From NCBI GenBank assembly GCA_035626675.1, contig DASPNH010000060.1:1-22739 (forward strand): a DNA stretch of 22,739 nucleotides. The letters are read 5' to 3'. The stretch comes from DASPNH01 sp035626675 (GTDB lineage: Bacteria; Desulfobacterota; Binatia; UBA1149; CAITLU01). The notes below the pieces were generated by a model. The model was not told the origin of the DNA and did not search any database. It worked only from the letters and a program-made list of their open reading frames with translations. This document shows, in pieces, positions 7,264-16,500 of this stretch (positions are counted from its first letter, which is position 1; the number at the start of each line of letters is the position of its first letter). Made by a program: the position numbers and the translations under genes.

Positions 7264-8478
7264 TCAACCGCTGACGGCTTCCCAGTCTTCGAGGTGATCG
7301 ACGAGCCTGTCGATGGGGATCACGAGCCGGCGATTGTCATCGTCGCCGCGAAACACCACCGCAGACCAGCCTTTCATGCCTATCGGCCGCAGAGTATGGC
7401 CGTCCAGCCGCAGGTGCTGGCCGGAGATCGCGCGAATCAGCACGCGCTCGTAACGGGAGCGCGACAGCTGCGCCGCAGGGAACAGCTCGTCCCACGCGCA
7501 CAGTCGTCCTACGTCCTCGTACTCGGCAGGACGATCGTCCAGATCCAGGAGCGAGGGGGTCGATGCCTCCATCACCGAGCGGATCAGCCGGAACGTGAAC
7601 GGATCGGAGATCGCGCGAATCGAGCGCTCGAAATTGTGCGTGGTCGCCTCGGCAATCGCACGCAGGCTCATGTGGCCGTGGCGGCGCGTCTCCCACATCG
7701 GCTCGTCGATGGCGCAGGTGAAGGGATTCTCCCGGTAACAGTCCAGCGCGGCCAGCCAGCCTTTGCGCGAAGTATGCGGCATCGGCGCGAAATCGCGGAT
7801 GACGGGAATCGCGTGTCGTTCCAGCTCGGAGACGTCGTAGCTCGCCCAGCGCATCACCTCGCGCACGATGCCGACGATCAGCGTCGCGGTGGCGATCATC
7901 AGCGCCGCGCTGGGCGTGAAGTCCACGGTGATCTCGATGCGATCCTTGCGCGGACGAACGCCCACGCCCGTGGAGCGCCGATTGGTGGCCAGAAGCATCA
8001 CCGGCGCCGGCAGCACGAAGCTCAGCAGCAGCGCGAGCTGCTCGACGGTGCGGCCGTTGTGCGGCTCTCCGGCCGGCAGCTCGAAAGAGACGTTGTAGTG
8101 CGCGCTGAATCCGACCAGCCGCGTATGGTGCCCGTTGCGCCGGTCCCATCCGTCGAGCTGGCTGCGCAGGAAATGGATCGCCTCCCACAGCGAGCGTCCC
8201 GCGCGTGCGGCGCAGCCGGGCTCGATCTCGATGACCGGCGTGGCCACTTCGATCACGCCCGTATCGAAGTAGACCGCGCCGCCCGTGGGCAGATGATAGG
8301 AAGTGCCCTGACGATGCATCAGGCGCCCGCGGATGAAGTCGCGCGGGCTGCCGAACAGATCCTCGGGTCGCCTCTGCACGTCGTCGACCATGAGGGCGAA
8401 CTCCGCCTCCAGGCCCACGGCCGCCAGGCCGAGCCTCTCCGGCGCAGCTGGAAGGTCCAGCTTCTTGCGAGGCGCCAT
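7264..8478 (-). CDS. Probable carboxylate-amine ligase (amidoligase / GCS-like fold)
   Basis: A 404-residue protein starting MAPRKKLDL at 8478. The N-terminus has GLEAEFALMVDD, resembling the first acidic nucleotide/metal motif of glutamine-synthetase-fold ligases. Later come GFSAHYNVSFE and NRRSTGVGVRPRKDRIEITVDF, where the RIE segment resembles the second acidic motif. These are the features that suggest an ATP-dependent COOH-NH2 ligase of the amidoligase or glutamate-cysteine-ligase group. I place it by motif layout only and could be wrong. No signal peptide is seen. It is the last gene of a three-gene minus-strand operon, 23 bp after the M15-like gene, and is followed by a strong terminator. 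The company of two peptidoglycan-type hydrolases hints at a peptide or cell-wall substrate, which is an inference. Confidence 0.6.
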   Translation of the reverse strand: MAPRKKLDLPAAPERLGLAAVGLEAEFALMVDDVQRRPEDLFGSPRDFIRGRLMHRQGTSYHLPTGGAVYFDTGVIEVATPVIEIEPGCAARAGRSLWEAIHFLRSQLDGWDRRNGHHTRLVGFSAHYNVSFELPAGEPHNGRTVEQLALLLSFVLPAPVMLLATNRRSTGVGVRPRKDRIEITVDFTPSAALMIATATLIVGIVREVMRWASYDVSELERHAIPVIRDFAPMPHTSRKGWLAALDCYRENPFTCAIDEPMWETRRHGHMSLRAIAEATTHNFERSIRAISDPFTFRLIRSVMEASTPSLLDLDDRPAEYEDVGRLCAWDELFPAAQLSRSRYERVLIRAISGQHLRLDGHTLRPIGMKGWSAVVFRGDDDNRRLVIPIDRLVDHLEDWEAVSG

Positions 8479-8501
8479 GCATTTGTGGACTGCCGCGCCC
8501 G

Positions 8502-9083
8502 CTACGCATTCATGGGATCGAAGATCGTGTATCCCAGGTCGAGGTGCAGATGGTCGTCCGCCTGCGCCACCTGGGAGCCATAGGGCCTGACCCACACGCC
8601 GGGAATGACGCGCCGGGCGATGGCCGCGTATTTCTCGATCTCGTGCTGCGAGTCGAGCCAGACGTCGCCGATCCGGTAGATGTTGGCCGCCGTTCCCCAG
8701 CAGTGACGGGACGCATGCACGCTCAGCGCGTGCGACGGCGACCGGTAGCCGCCGTTGGCAGCGACGTGCACGAACGTGTCGACTTCCAGACGCAGCAGCT
8801 CGAGCGCGCCGGCCAGCAGGAGCAGCGCGCACGGCAGATAGCGCGGGTACGCGCTGAGAACCGGGACTTCGCGCACGTCCACTCCGATCAGTTCCCAGAC
8901 GCCGAAGTGCGCCGTCAGGTTGACCTCGCGCGCCTGCTCCCACGAATCGATGCGCAGGAACGTCGAGGGCAGCACGAAGCTCCTGCCATCGCGCGATTGC
9001 ATCGTCTGACCGGGACGCAGCACGCGCCGGACCTCGTCGGGAAGATCGTCGCCGCGCACGAGCGGAAGCGGCAGCTCGATCAT
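8502..9083 (-). CDS. M15-like D,D-peptidase-fold protein
   Basis: A 193-residue protein resembling the M15A peptidases that cut D-Ala-containing cell-wall peptides. Visible motifs are NGGYRSPSH, then SRHCWGTAAN with H127 as first zinc ligand, and DDHLHLD with H178 and H180 near the C-terminus. In the family the first motif is normally HxxGxAxD; here the Asp ligand is Asn134, so zinc binding or activity may be altered. About 120 residues precede the motif, and no signal peptide is evident. The start codon overlaps the stop of the upstream beta-lactamase-like gene as ATGA (9080-9083), so the two are translationally coupled. It is followed after 23 bp by the ligase-like gene. Confidence 0.7.
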   Translation of the reverse strand: MIELPLPLVRGDDLPDEVRRVLRPGQTMQSRDGRSFVLPSTFLRIDSWEQAREVNLTAHFGVWELIGVDVREVPVLSAYPRYLPCALLLLAGALELLRLEVDTFVHVAANGGYRSPSHALSVHASRHCWGTAANIYRIGDVWLDSQHEIEKYAAIARRVIPGVWVRPYGSQVAQADDHLHLDLGYTIFDPMNA

Positions 9084-9916
9084 GTCGCGTTCCCCGTCAT
9101 GTATTCGTACACGGCTCGCGAGATGCGACCGATGGTCTTCTGGCGCCCTTCCTTCTCGGGCCGCCATTCGGTCAGGATCACCACGACGTACGCATCGCGA
9201 TCGCCGAGGTAGACGATGCCGGCGTCGTGGGCGACCGTCGACATCTCGCCCGTCTTGTGGGCCACGCGCGCATCCTCGGGCAGGCCGGCGGGTATCCCGC
9301 TCTTGAAACGCTGGCCATGCAGGATGTCGAGCATCGCCGCGGATGCGCCTTGCGAGATCGCGCGGCCTTCCTCGATGGCACGCATCGCTGCGCAAAGGCC
9401 GGCCGCGGTGACGCGGTTGTTCAGGCCCGCCTGCCAGGCCGCCTCGTCCTCGACTCCGCGCTGAAGGTCGATGCCCTCCAGATGCAGGCGCTCCAAGGTG
9501 GCCCGAGCCGGCTCGAGCCCGACGATCTCGAGGAGAAGATTGGTGGCCAGGTTGCTGCTGGTCACGATCATGTGCTCGCTCAGCTCGCGCACCGTCATCA
9601 TGCGCCCGAGCGCGGCGTGCACTTCCGAGTTGGCATCGCGGTCGGGCTCGACGCGAAACGGAAGACCGCCGGCGGCGCTGACAAAGCGGTTGCGCACGTG
9701 GACCCGAGAGTAAGGCTCGAGTCGCCCCTGCTCGATCGCGTCGAAGACTGCGATCAGCACCGGCACCTTGATGGTGCTGGCCGCGTGGAACCACCGATCG
9801 GCGTTCAGCGACCACGGCCGGTGATGCTCGAAGTCGTAGGCGGCAACGGCGATGGCGCTGGCACCGGCGACCTCGCCGATCTTCTCTACGGTGCTGCGCA
9901 GCCTCGCCTCGTCCAT
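9080..9916 (-). CDS. Class A beta-lactamase-like serine hydrolase
   Basis: A 278-residue member of the penicillin-recognising serine hydrolases. The three active-site motifs are intact: S47-T-I-K50, S120-S-N122 (the SDN position) and K221-T-G223. The omega-loop region (EDEAAWQAGLNN, 156-167) lacks the usual ExxLN spacing, so true beta-lactamase activity is uncertain; a cell-wall D,D-peptidase or esterase-like role is equally possible. No signal peptide is seen from ATG 9916 or from the alternative upstream starts at 9961 (ATG) and 10000 (TTG), which is odd for this family. No strong ribosome site fixes the start. It is the first gene of the minus-strand operon and overlaps the M15-like gene by 4 bp. 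Confidence 0.85.
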   Translation of the reverse strand: MDEARLRSTVEKIGEVAGASAIAVAAYDFEHHRPWSLNADRWFHAASTIKVPVLIAVFDAIEQGRLEPYSRVHVRNRFVSAAGGLPFRVEPDRDANSEVHAALGRMMTVRELSEHMIVTSSNLATNLLLEIVGLEPARATLERLHLEGIDLQRGVEDEAAWQAGLNNRVTAAGLCAAMRAIEEGRAISQGASAAMLDILHGQRFKSGIPAGLPEDARVAHKTGEMSTVAHDAGIVYLGDRDAYVVVILTEWRPEKEGRQKTIGRISRAVYEYMTGNAT

Positions 9917-10002
9917 GTCAGGTGATGATGGGACGCGGCCCGCATGCGCTGCCGCTGCCATACGGCCGCCAACGATGGCCCCTACCGGCGCTCGCAGCAA
10001 AA

Positions 10003-10045
10003 GGGGTCAGGCACCTTTTCGGCCGCCGAAATCGCGCATGACCCC
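10003..10045. repeat. REP-like palindrome (GTCAGGCACCTTTTC family)
   Basis: GGGGTCA (10003-10009) pairs with TGACCCC (10039-10045), and inside it TTTCGG (10017-10022) pairs with CCGAAA (10026-10031). The left arm GGGGTCAGGCACCTTTTCGG is shared with elements at 16797 and 18997. It lies upstream of the beta-lactamase-like gene, before structured element copy 2. No REP-associated transposase is in the window. Confidence 0.85.
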
Positions 10046-10110
10046 GTTTGCCGTTCGCCACGTGCGATGCGATGGCGCCTTGGCCCATCCGCTCGCCAAG
10101 CGCACAGCAT

Positions 10111-10545
10111 CAACGCGGGACACCGTCCCGATATATCGAGACGACCACGCAGGTCGTCTGCGGCGCTGGCGGACACTCCAGCGAGCAAAGACGCGTGCGT
10201 CCGCAGTCTTGGAAGCGCGCTCCGATTTGGCGCGCACCTTGCTCTTTCCCGCCCATCGTTCGAGCGAAGCCGAAACGGGAAACGGCAGGGGAGACGAACG
10301 AGATGGGGAGCGCCGGCATCGGGGGCGAGCGGGCGCGGCTGGTGGGATTTTCGAGGGACCGTGGAAGCGGTCGGTGGTGATGATGGTGGTGGTGCGGTGG
10401 CCGTGGGGATGGCCAATTGCGGATGTGGTTGGGGAAAGGCGCTGGCAGTCGGTCACGGGTGGTTCCGGCCGATAGCCGATACGAAAGAAACCCCGCGCTT
10501 CGGCTCGCAGCGTGCAGGCGACCCGAAGCGTGGGGTTTCGTTTTT
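10111..10545 (+). ncRNA. Candidate structured RNA, copy 2 (paralogue of 6862-7237)
   Basis: Same block order as copy 1. Helices: CGGGAC/GTCCCG (10116-10121, 10125-10130); GACGACC/GGTCGTC (10140-10146, 10152-10158), which has only a weak 4-bp counterpart in copy 1; GAGCAA with TTGCTC (10183-10188, 10239-10244); TTTCCCG with CGGGAAA (10245-10251, 10276-10282); and GACCGT-GGAA-GCGGTC (10357-10372). It ends in a terminator nearly identical to that of copy 1. Extra G-rich sequence (TGGTGGTGATGATGG, around 10373-10395) makes it longer. It lies between genes that diverge, so no protein gene ends here. It could be a free small RNA or an attenuated leader of the histidine kinase gene 100 bp downstream; copy 1, which has no gene downstream on the same strand, favours the first. 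Confidence 0.6.
10487..10545 (+). terminator. Terminator of structured element copy 2
   Basis: GAAACCCCGCGCTTCGG (10487-10503) pairs along its full 17 bp, with one G-U, with 10523-10539, followed by GTTTTT. The loop and inner stem are identical to the terminator at 7176-7237. It stands upstream of the histidine kinase start (10643). Confidence 0.88.
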
Positions 10546-10642
10546 GGCTCGACTTCCCCCTTGCGCCTAGGCGTGCCGGGACTAGAGTCATGGGCGGGAT
10601 CAGCGGCGCGTGCTCGCCGTCGGCCGAGCCGATAGCCTCTTC

Positions 10643-13588
10643 ATGAATCCAGACCTCGTCCAGGGGAAAGCCCAACACACCGTCGAATCGCCGCCCTTGC
10701 ACGACCGACTTCCCGGCCCGGGCACCGAGCACCAGGTCAAGTTCTACGACAGCGAGCCCCTTCTCATCGAATGGGTGGCGGATTCCTTCGTGGCTGGCGC
10801 CACCGCCGGCGACGGGCTTCTGCTGGTCGCCACGCCCCCCCATCGACGGGCGATTCAGCGCGCGCTTCGCGAGCGCGGTGTGGACGTTGCGGCGTTGCGC
10901 GGAGCCGGTCAGTACGTGGCTCTCGACGCCAAGAATACCTTGGCGGGATTCATGACCGGCGACCGGGTCGATGGATCGGCGTTCGAGCGCAGTATCGGAT
11001 CCCTGGTCGCCCGCCTGGCGACCGAGCGATCCCATGTTCGCGCCTTCGGCGAAATGGTCGCCCTGCTGGCAGCCACCGGCAACCACCGCGAAGCATGGAG
11101 CCTCGAATCGCTCTGGAACGGCCTGCTACGGCGCCACGACCTGGAACTGCTGTGTGCCTACCCGATGCACGTGTTCCGCGACGAGGCTTCGGATCCCTGG
11201 TTCGTCGACATCTGCGCGGCGCATTCGCGGATCGTTCCCGACGAGCAGCCGCCGCCCGAAGCCGATCCGCACGTCATGGCCCGAACGATCGCAGCGCTGC
11301 AACAGAAAACGGCTCGCCTTGCCGCGGAAATCGAGAATCGCAAGGCCGCCGAGCAGGAGCTGTCCGACTTCGTCGAGAATGCCGCGCTCGGCTTCGACAA
11401 GATCGGCCCTGACGGCGTGGTCTCATGGGCCAACGAAGTCCAGCTTCGCATGCTGGGTTATGGGCGTGACCAGTACGTCGGCCATCCCGTTTCGGAGTTC
11501 CACGTCGACCGCGAACGGCTCGCAGAGATGCTCGCGCGCCTCGAGGCCGGCGAGTCCATCCGGCAGTGGCCAGCCTCGCTTCGGTGCGGGGATGGCAGCA
11601 TCCGGCACGTGATCATCGACGGCAATGGCCGCTTCGCCAACGGCAAGCTGCTCTACGCGCGGAATTTCACGCGCGACGTCACCGACGGCGTCCAGGCCGA
11701 TCGCGAGCGAGCCATGCTGGCTGCGATCGTCGAATCCTCCGACGACGCCATCATCACCAAGACATTCGATGGGATCATCCGTTCCTGGAACAAGGGGGCA
11801 CAACGCCTGTTCGGCTACTCCGAGGAGGAAGCCATCGGCCGCCCGATCACGATGCTGATCCCTCCGGACCGCATCGCCGAGGAGCACGAGATCCTGCAGC
11901 GCCTCCAGCGCGGCGAGAGCATCGACCACTACGAAACGGTGCGCGTCGCCAAGACGGGCGCGCCGCTGGACATCTCGCTCACCATCTCGCCGATGCGCGA
12001 TCGCGCAGGGAATCTCATCGGCGCGTCCAAGATCGCGCGAGACATCACCGATCGGAAACACTCGGAGAATGCGCTGCGCGAAAGCGAGAGACGGTTCGCG
12101 AGCTTCATGCGATGTCTACCCGGGCTGGCGTGGATCAAGGACGCCGAAGGCAGGTACGTGTACGCGAACGAAGCCGCCGCACGCGTCTTCGGTCTCGATG
12201 CAGGAAGCTACGGCCGAACCGACGACGACCTTTTCGATGCCGAAACGGCTGCACAGTTTCGGCAGAACGACGAGAAGGCGCTCGCCAGCCACCACGGCGT
12301 CAAGGTCATCGAGACGCTCGAGCATGCCGACGGCGTCCATCATTCGCTCGTCAGCAAGTTCGCGATCGAGGACGGACAGGGGAATCGCACTTTCATCGGT
12401 GGCGTCGCCATCGACGTCACCGAACGGATGCGCGCCGAGCAGGCGCTCGTGGAATCGGACCGTCGCAAGGACGAGTTCCTGGCGACTCTGGCGCATGAGC
12501 TGCGCAATCCTCTCGCTCCGATCCGCAACAGCTTGCAGATCCTCCGCATGGTCGACCAGAGTCCGATGGCTGCGCGGGTGCACGAGATGATGGAGCGCCA
12601 GGTCAGCCAGATGGTGCGCCTGGTCGACGATCTGCTGGAGGTTTCCCGCATCAGCCGCGGCAAGATCGTCCTTCGCAAGGAAACGATCCTCCTCGACAGC
12701 GTGATCCATCATGCCGTCGAGACGAGCCGTCCCGGCATCGAGGGTGCGGCACACGCGTTGAGCGTCGAGCTGCCCGAAGGTCCGATCTACGTCGATGCCG
12801 ACCTCGTGCGACTCTCGCAGGTTTTCGCGAACCTTCTCAACAATGCGGCCAAGTACACGGACCGCGGCGGCACGATCTCGGTTCGTGCGTCGGTGGACGC
12901 AGGAACCGTCTGTATTTCCGTGCGCGATTCCGGGATAGGCATCCAGCCGCACATGCTCGGCCGGGTCTTCGACATGTTCGCCCAGGTCGAGAATCCGCTA
13001 CGCCGCAGCCAGGACGGGCTGGGCATCGGCTTGAGTCTGGTGCGCACGCTGGTTCTGCTGCACGGCGGCACCGTCGAGGCGCGCAGCGAGGGACTCGGCC
13101 ACGGCAGCGAGTTTCGCGTGACGCTTCCCGTGGCCGAGCACGCAGCCGACGGCCTGCATCCGCGCCGAGCCCCCGAGGACCACGGCACGCCTCTGGTGAC
13201 GACACGCGTTCTGGTGGTGGACGACAACCGCGACGCCGCCGACAGCCTTGCAATGATGTTGCGTTTTCTCGGCGGCGACGTGCACGTCGTCTACGACGGG
13301 GCCACGGCGATCGACGCCATGAGAATTTTCCGTCCGTCTGTCGTCTTGATGGACCTCGGTATGCCTGGCATGGACGGCTGCGACGTGGCCAGGCAGATCC
13401 GCTCCGAAGAGGGCGGCCACGGAGTGCTGCTGATTGCACTGACCGGCTGGGGTCAGGACGAGGACCGCCGGCGGTCCAGGGAGGCGGGATTCGACCATCA
13501 CATGGTCAAGCCGGTGGATCTGCCGGCACTGCAGGCGCTGCTCGCGACGGTGGCCCAGCCCCGGCCCATCGCGTCGCTCCAGAGCTAG
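10643..13588 (+). CDS. Hybrid sensor histidine kinase / response regulator (MEDS-PAS-PAS-PAS-HisKA-HATPase-REC)
   Basis: A 981-residue predicted cytosolic signalling protein. Order of domains: MEDS-type sensory domain (about 30-195, HQVKFYDSEPLL onward); a short coiled coil (about 209-235); three PAS domains (about 236-345, 353-475 and 480-600); HisKA with phospho-acceptor H618 in ATLAHELRNPL; HATPase_c with N-box N730-N734, DSGIGIQ and GLGIGLSLV; and a C-terminal receiver with acidic pair D860-D861, phospho-acceptor D904 (LMDLGMPG) and K956. No membrane segment is seen, so it probably senses an internal cue. MEDS domains were first described in regulators of one-carbon/dichloromethane metabolism; the ligand here is unknown. 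An in-frame GTG at 10610 adds 11 residues and is less likely. No cognate output protein is adjacent. Its stop codon overlaps that of the convergent ATPase gene. Confidence 0.92.
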   Translation: MNPDLVQGKAQHTVESPPLHDRLPGPGTEHQVKFYDSEPLLIEWVADSFVAGATAGDGLLLVATPPHRRAIQRALRERGVDVAALRGAGQYVALDAKNTLAGFMTGDRVDGSAFERSIGSLVARLATERSHVRAFGEMVALLAATGNHREAWSLESLWNGLLRRHDLELLCAYPMHVFRDEASDPWFVDICAAHSRIVPDEQPPPEADPHVMARTIAALQQKTARLAAEIENRKAAEQELSDFVENAALGFDKIGPDGVVSWANEVQLRMLGYGRDQYVGHPVSEFHVDRERLAEMLARLEAGESIRQWPASLRCGDGSIRHVIIDGNGRFANGKLLYARNFTRDVTDGVQADRERAMLAAIVESSDDAIITKTFDGIIRSWNKGAQRLFGYSEEEAIGRPITMLIPPDRIAEEHEILQRLQRGESIDHYETVRVAKTGAPLDISLTISPMRDRAGNLIGASKIARDITDRKHSENALRESERRFASFMRCLPGLAWIKDAEGRYVYANEAAARVFGLDAGSYGRTDDDLFDAETAAQFRQNDEKALASHHGVKVIETLEHADGVHHSLVSKFAIEDGQGNRTFIGGVAIDVTERMRAEQALVESDRRKDEFLATLAHELRNPLAPIRNSLQILRMVDQSPMAARVHEMMERQVSQMVRLVDDLLEVSRISRGKIVLRKETILLDSVIHHAVETSRPGIEGAAHALSVELPEGPIYVDADLVRLSQVFANLLNNAAKYTDRGGTISVRASVDAGTVCISVRDSGIGIQPHMLGRVFDMFAQVENPLRRSQDGLGIGLSLVRTLVLLHGGTVEARSEGLGHGSEFRVTLPVAEHAADGLHPRRAPEDHGTPLVTTRVLVVDDNRDAADSLAMMLRFLGGDVHVVYDGATAIDAMRIFRPSVVLMDLGMPGMDGCDVARQIRSEEGGHGVLLIALTGWGQDEDRRRSREAGFDHHMVKPVDLPALQALLATVAQPRPIASLQS

Positions 13589-16500
13589 AGCTCCCACTCC
13601 ACCGGCAGATCCGGATCCGGCACGAAGCTGCAGAACGTTCCGGTGCGGATCGTTCGTGTCAGATATCGCGCCAGCGCTTCGTCACTCTCGGCCACTCGCC
13701 GGCGCGCCGCGCTGATGCGCTTGGTGACGCTGACGCGAGCCCGCTCCACCGCCGAGCCTGCCTGGCGACCGCGCCCGCCCAGGCCCAGGCCGCCGGCCAG
13801 CATCGTGGCCAGCGCTTCCATCTCCTCGCGCGCCCGCTCGGCGCGCTGCACGTCGCGCATCTCTTCGGCGTCTTCCAGCTCGTCGCGCAGCTCCAGCAGC
13901 CGCCGTCGGTACTGCGCCGTCGCCTTGGCATCCAGCACCTCGCCGGCATCTCCGAGGAACGCGCGCTCGCCTTCGTCGGGCACGGCAAGATCGGCATCCT
14001 CGCCTTCGGTCAGGTGCACCAGATCGGTGACCAGGAACTCGCGCTCGGGATGCCGCAGCAGGTAGGCGATGTAGTCGAGGCCGCGAATGGTCCTGAGCTG
14101 GATCGTCCGGCCGCTGAACTCGATGGTCCAGAAGTCGCCGCTGTGACGGAACACTGCACGCTTCGGTCTGGTATCGGAGACAGGAGCCGACGGCACGACG
14201 ACTGCCGGCTCGTCCTGCTGCAGACGGCCAAGCACGGCGAGGCACCGCGCTTCCTCGGGCCGTGCGCGAAGGCGCTGCGCCATCGCCAGCGCGGCCTGCG
14301 CGTGCTCGCGCGCAGCGTCCTTCCTGCCCATCGCCATCGCCAGCAGCGCCAGATGACGATCGACGAGGCCGCGCCAGGCAGCACCGAAGCCGACCACGAT
14401 GCAGCGGCCGGCATACGGCAGCAGCATCGGGTACAGCATCGCGCAGCGCTCGGCGTCCTCGAGGAAAGCGCAGACCTCGCACAGGTACGAGAGAGCCGGC
14501 AGGCGCAGATAGCTGTCGGGAAGGCCCGCGAAGTTCCCGGCCGCGGCCCGATCCAGCTCGTCGCGGGCCTCGGCCAGACGTCCCTGCAGCGCGTAGATCG
14601 ACGCCAGCGTGTAGCGCCAGATCGGCACGTCCGGATACTGGCCGACGAACGCCTTGATGGGATGCTCGAGCTCGTCGATGCGGCCCTGCTCCGAGCGCAG
14701 GCACATGATCTGCGTGCCATAGACGACCGCCGCGTCCTGATGCTGCACGCGCTGCGCCGCCGTCACGCCGCCCTCGGCGAGGCGTTCGGCCTCTTCGAAC
14801 TCGCCGCGCACGATGGCGAGCAGCGCAGCAAAGCGCGCCGCATACCAGTCGTACCAGGGAAGGCGCAGCTCGGCCGCGGCCTGCTCGTAGAGGGCAAGCT
14901 CGGCCTCCACGCCGACGATGTCCCCGAGCTCGAACAGGTCGACGAGCCGCCACGCGCACTCGTTGACGGCCATCTCGCGGTCGCGCAGCGACGCCGCCAG
15001 ACGCGTCATCTCGCGTCCGACCTCGATGCGTTCGTGGATGCTGTCGGGCCGCCACAGCGCCCATCGCCAGTCGCTCAGCACCCAGCGCAGCGTGTGCGGA
15101 TCGCCGAGCGCGCGGGCGACCGAAACGGCCTCGCCGCAGAGCTGACGGCGCCGCTCCGCAGACTCGGGAGCCAGATAGAGCGCGTAGGCCAGGCGCGCCA
15201 TCAGGCGTGCGCGCAGCGCACGCTCGTCGATCGACAGACGCGACAGCGCCTCTTCGAGAAGCGCGACGACGGCGCCGTCGTACACGAGATGTGCTCGCTG
15301 CTGGCGGCCGCCCAGGCCTAGCGCAGCGCGTGCGAGCAAGGCAGCGCCGCCGGCGCCGGCGAGCCCGCGTGCAGTTTCGGCGGCGTTCTCGAACGTCTCG
15401 CGCATGGCCTGCAGGTTGGCGCTTCCCCACTGCGCATCGCCCAGCCCGAGCAGAATCTCGCAGCGAAGGCGCGTACGCTCGGCCGCATCGACCTCGCACA
15501 GCGGCAGCACCTGCAGCGCTCGCTGGTAGTGTCCGGCCGCTTCCTCGTAGGCCGTCTGTGCCTGCGCGTGATCGGCGGCACGCCGGGCGTACTCGACGGC
15601 GGCCAGCGCGCCGCCGGCCGCGGCACCGAGAAAAAAGTGATGCGCCAGCGTCGACGGCGAGGTCGCCACCACCTCGCCGCCGAGCTGTTCCAGCGTACTG
15701 CCGGCCAGGCGATGCAGCTCGGCGCGCCGCAACGGCTCGACGTCGTCGTAGAGCGTGTCGCGCACGACCACGTGTGCGAACGAGAACGGGCCGGTGGCGG
15801 CGTTGACGGCGCGAACCAGCCCGGCCGTGCGCGCGGCTTCGAGCACCGTCGAAACCTCGACGGTCTGCCCGGCATCGGCCGCCACGCATTGCAGCGTGGT
15901 CAGATCGAAATCGCGTCCGATGACGGCTGCCATCGACAGGACGCCGACCGCCGTCTCGCCGAGCGCGTCGATGCGCGCGCGCACGACCGACCGGAGCTCG
16001 GGCGGAAGCGACAGCACCGGGCCGCTCGAGGGCACGCGCTGCGCGAGCAGGCGTGCCGCCTCGGTGACGAACAGCGGATTGCCGTCGGTGAAGGCATGCA
16101 GCGCCTCGGCGATGGAATGATGCGCGCCGCCGCCGGTCTGCGCCAGATAGTGCTCGACGTCGCCGGGCGAGAGGCCGCCGAGCCTCAGCCTCTCGCCTTC
16201 GCGCATCACCTTGCCGAGCAGCTGAGCCACCGCCGGGTCGCGTGAGGCTTCGTGCTCGCGGTAGGTGCCGACGATCAGCAGGCGTGTGCCGCGAAGCTCG
16301 CGCGCCAGGAAGCGCAGCAGCAGCAGAGAAGGCAGGTCGGCAGCGTGCAGGTCGTCGAGCACCAGCACGGCCGGCTCGCGTCGGGCCTGCTCGCGAAGGT
16401 AGGTGGTGGTCTCGTCGAAGAGCTGGAAGCGGGCCTGCTCGGGCGGCGCGGTCTCGACGGCCGCGGGCTCGCGCAGGTCGAGAAGCGAGCCGGGCCGGCC

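Noticed and set aside
9080..9916. Antibiotic-resistance beta-lactamase
   Set aside because: The fold and three motifs fit, but the omega-loop Glu spacing is unusual, no signal peptide is seen, and the operon context is not that of a resistance gene; kept as a beta-lactamase-like hydrolase.
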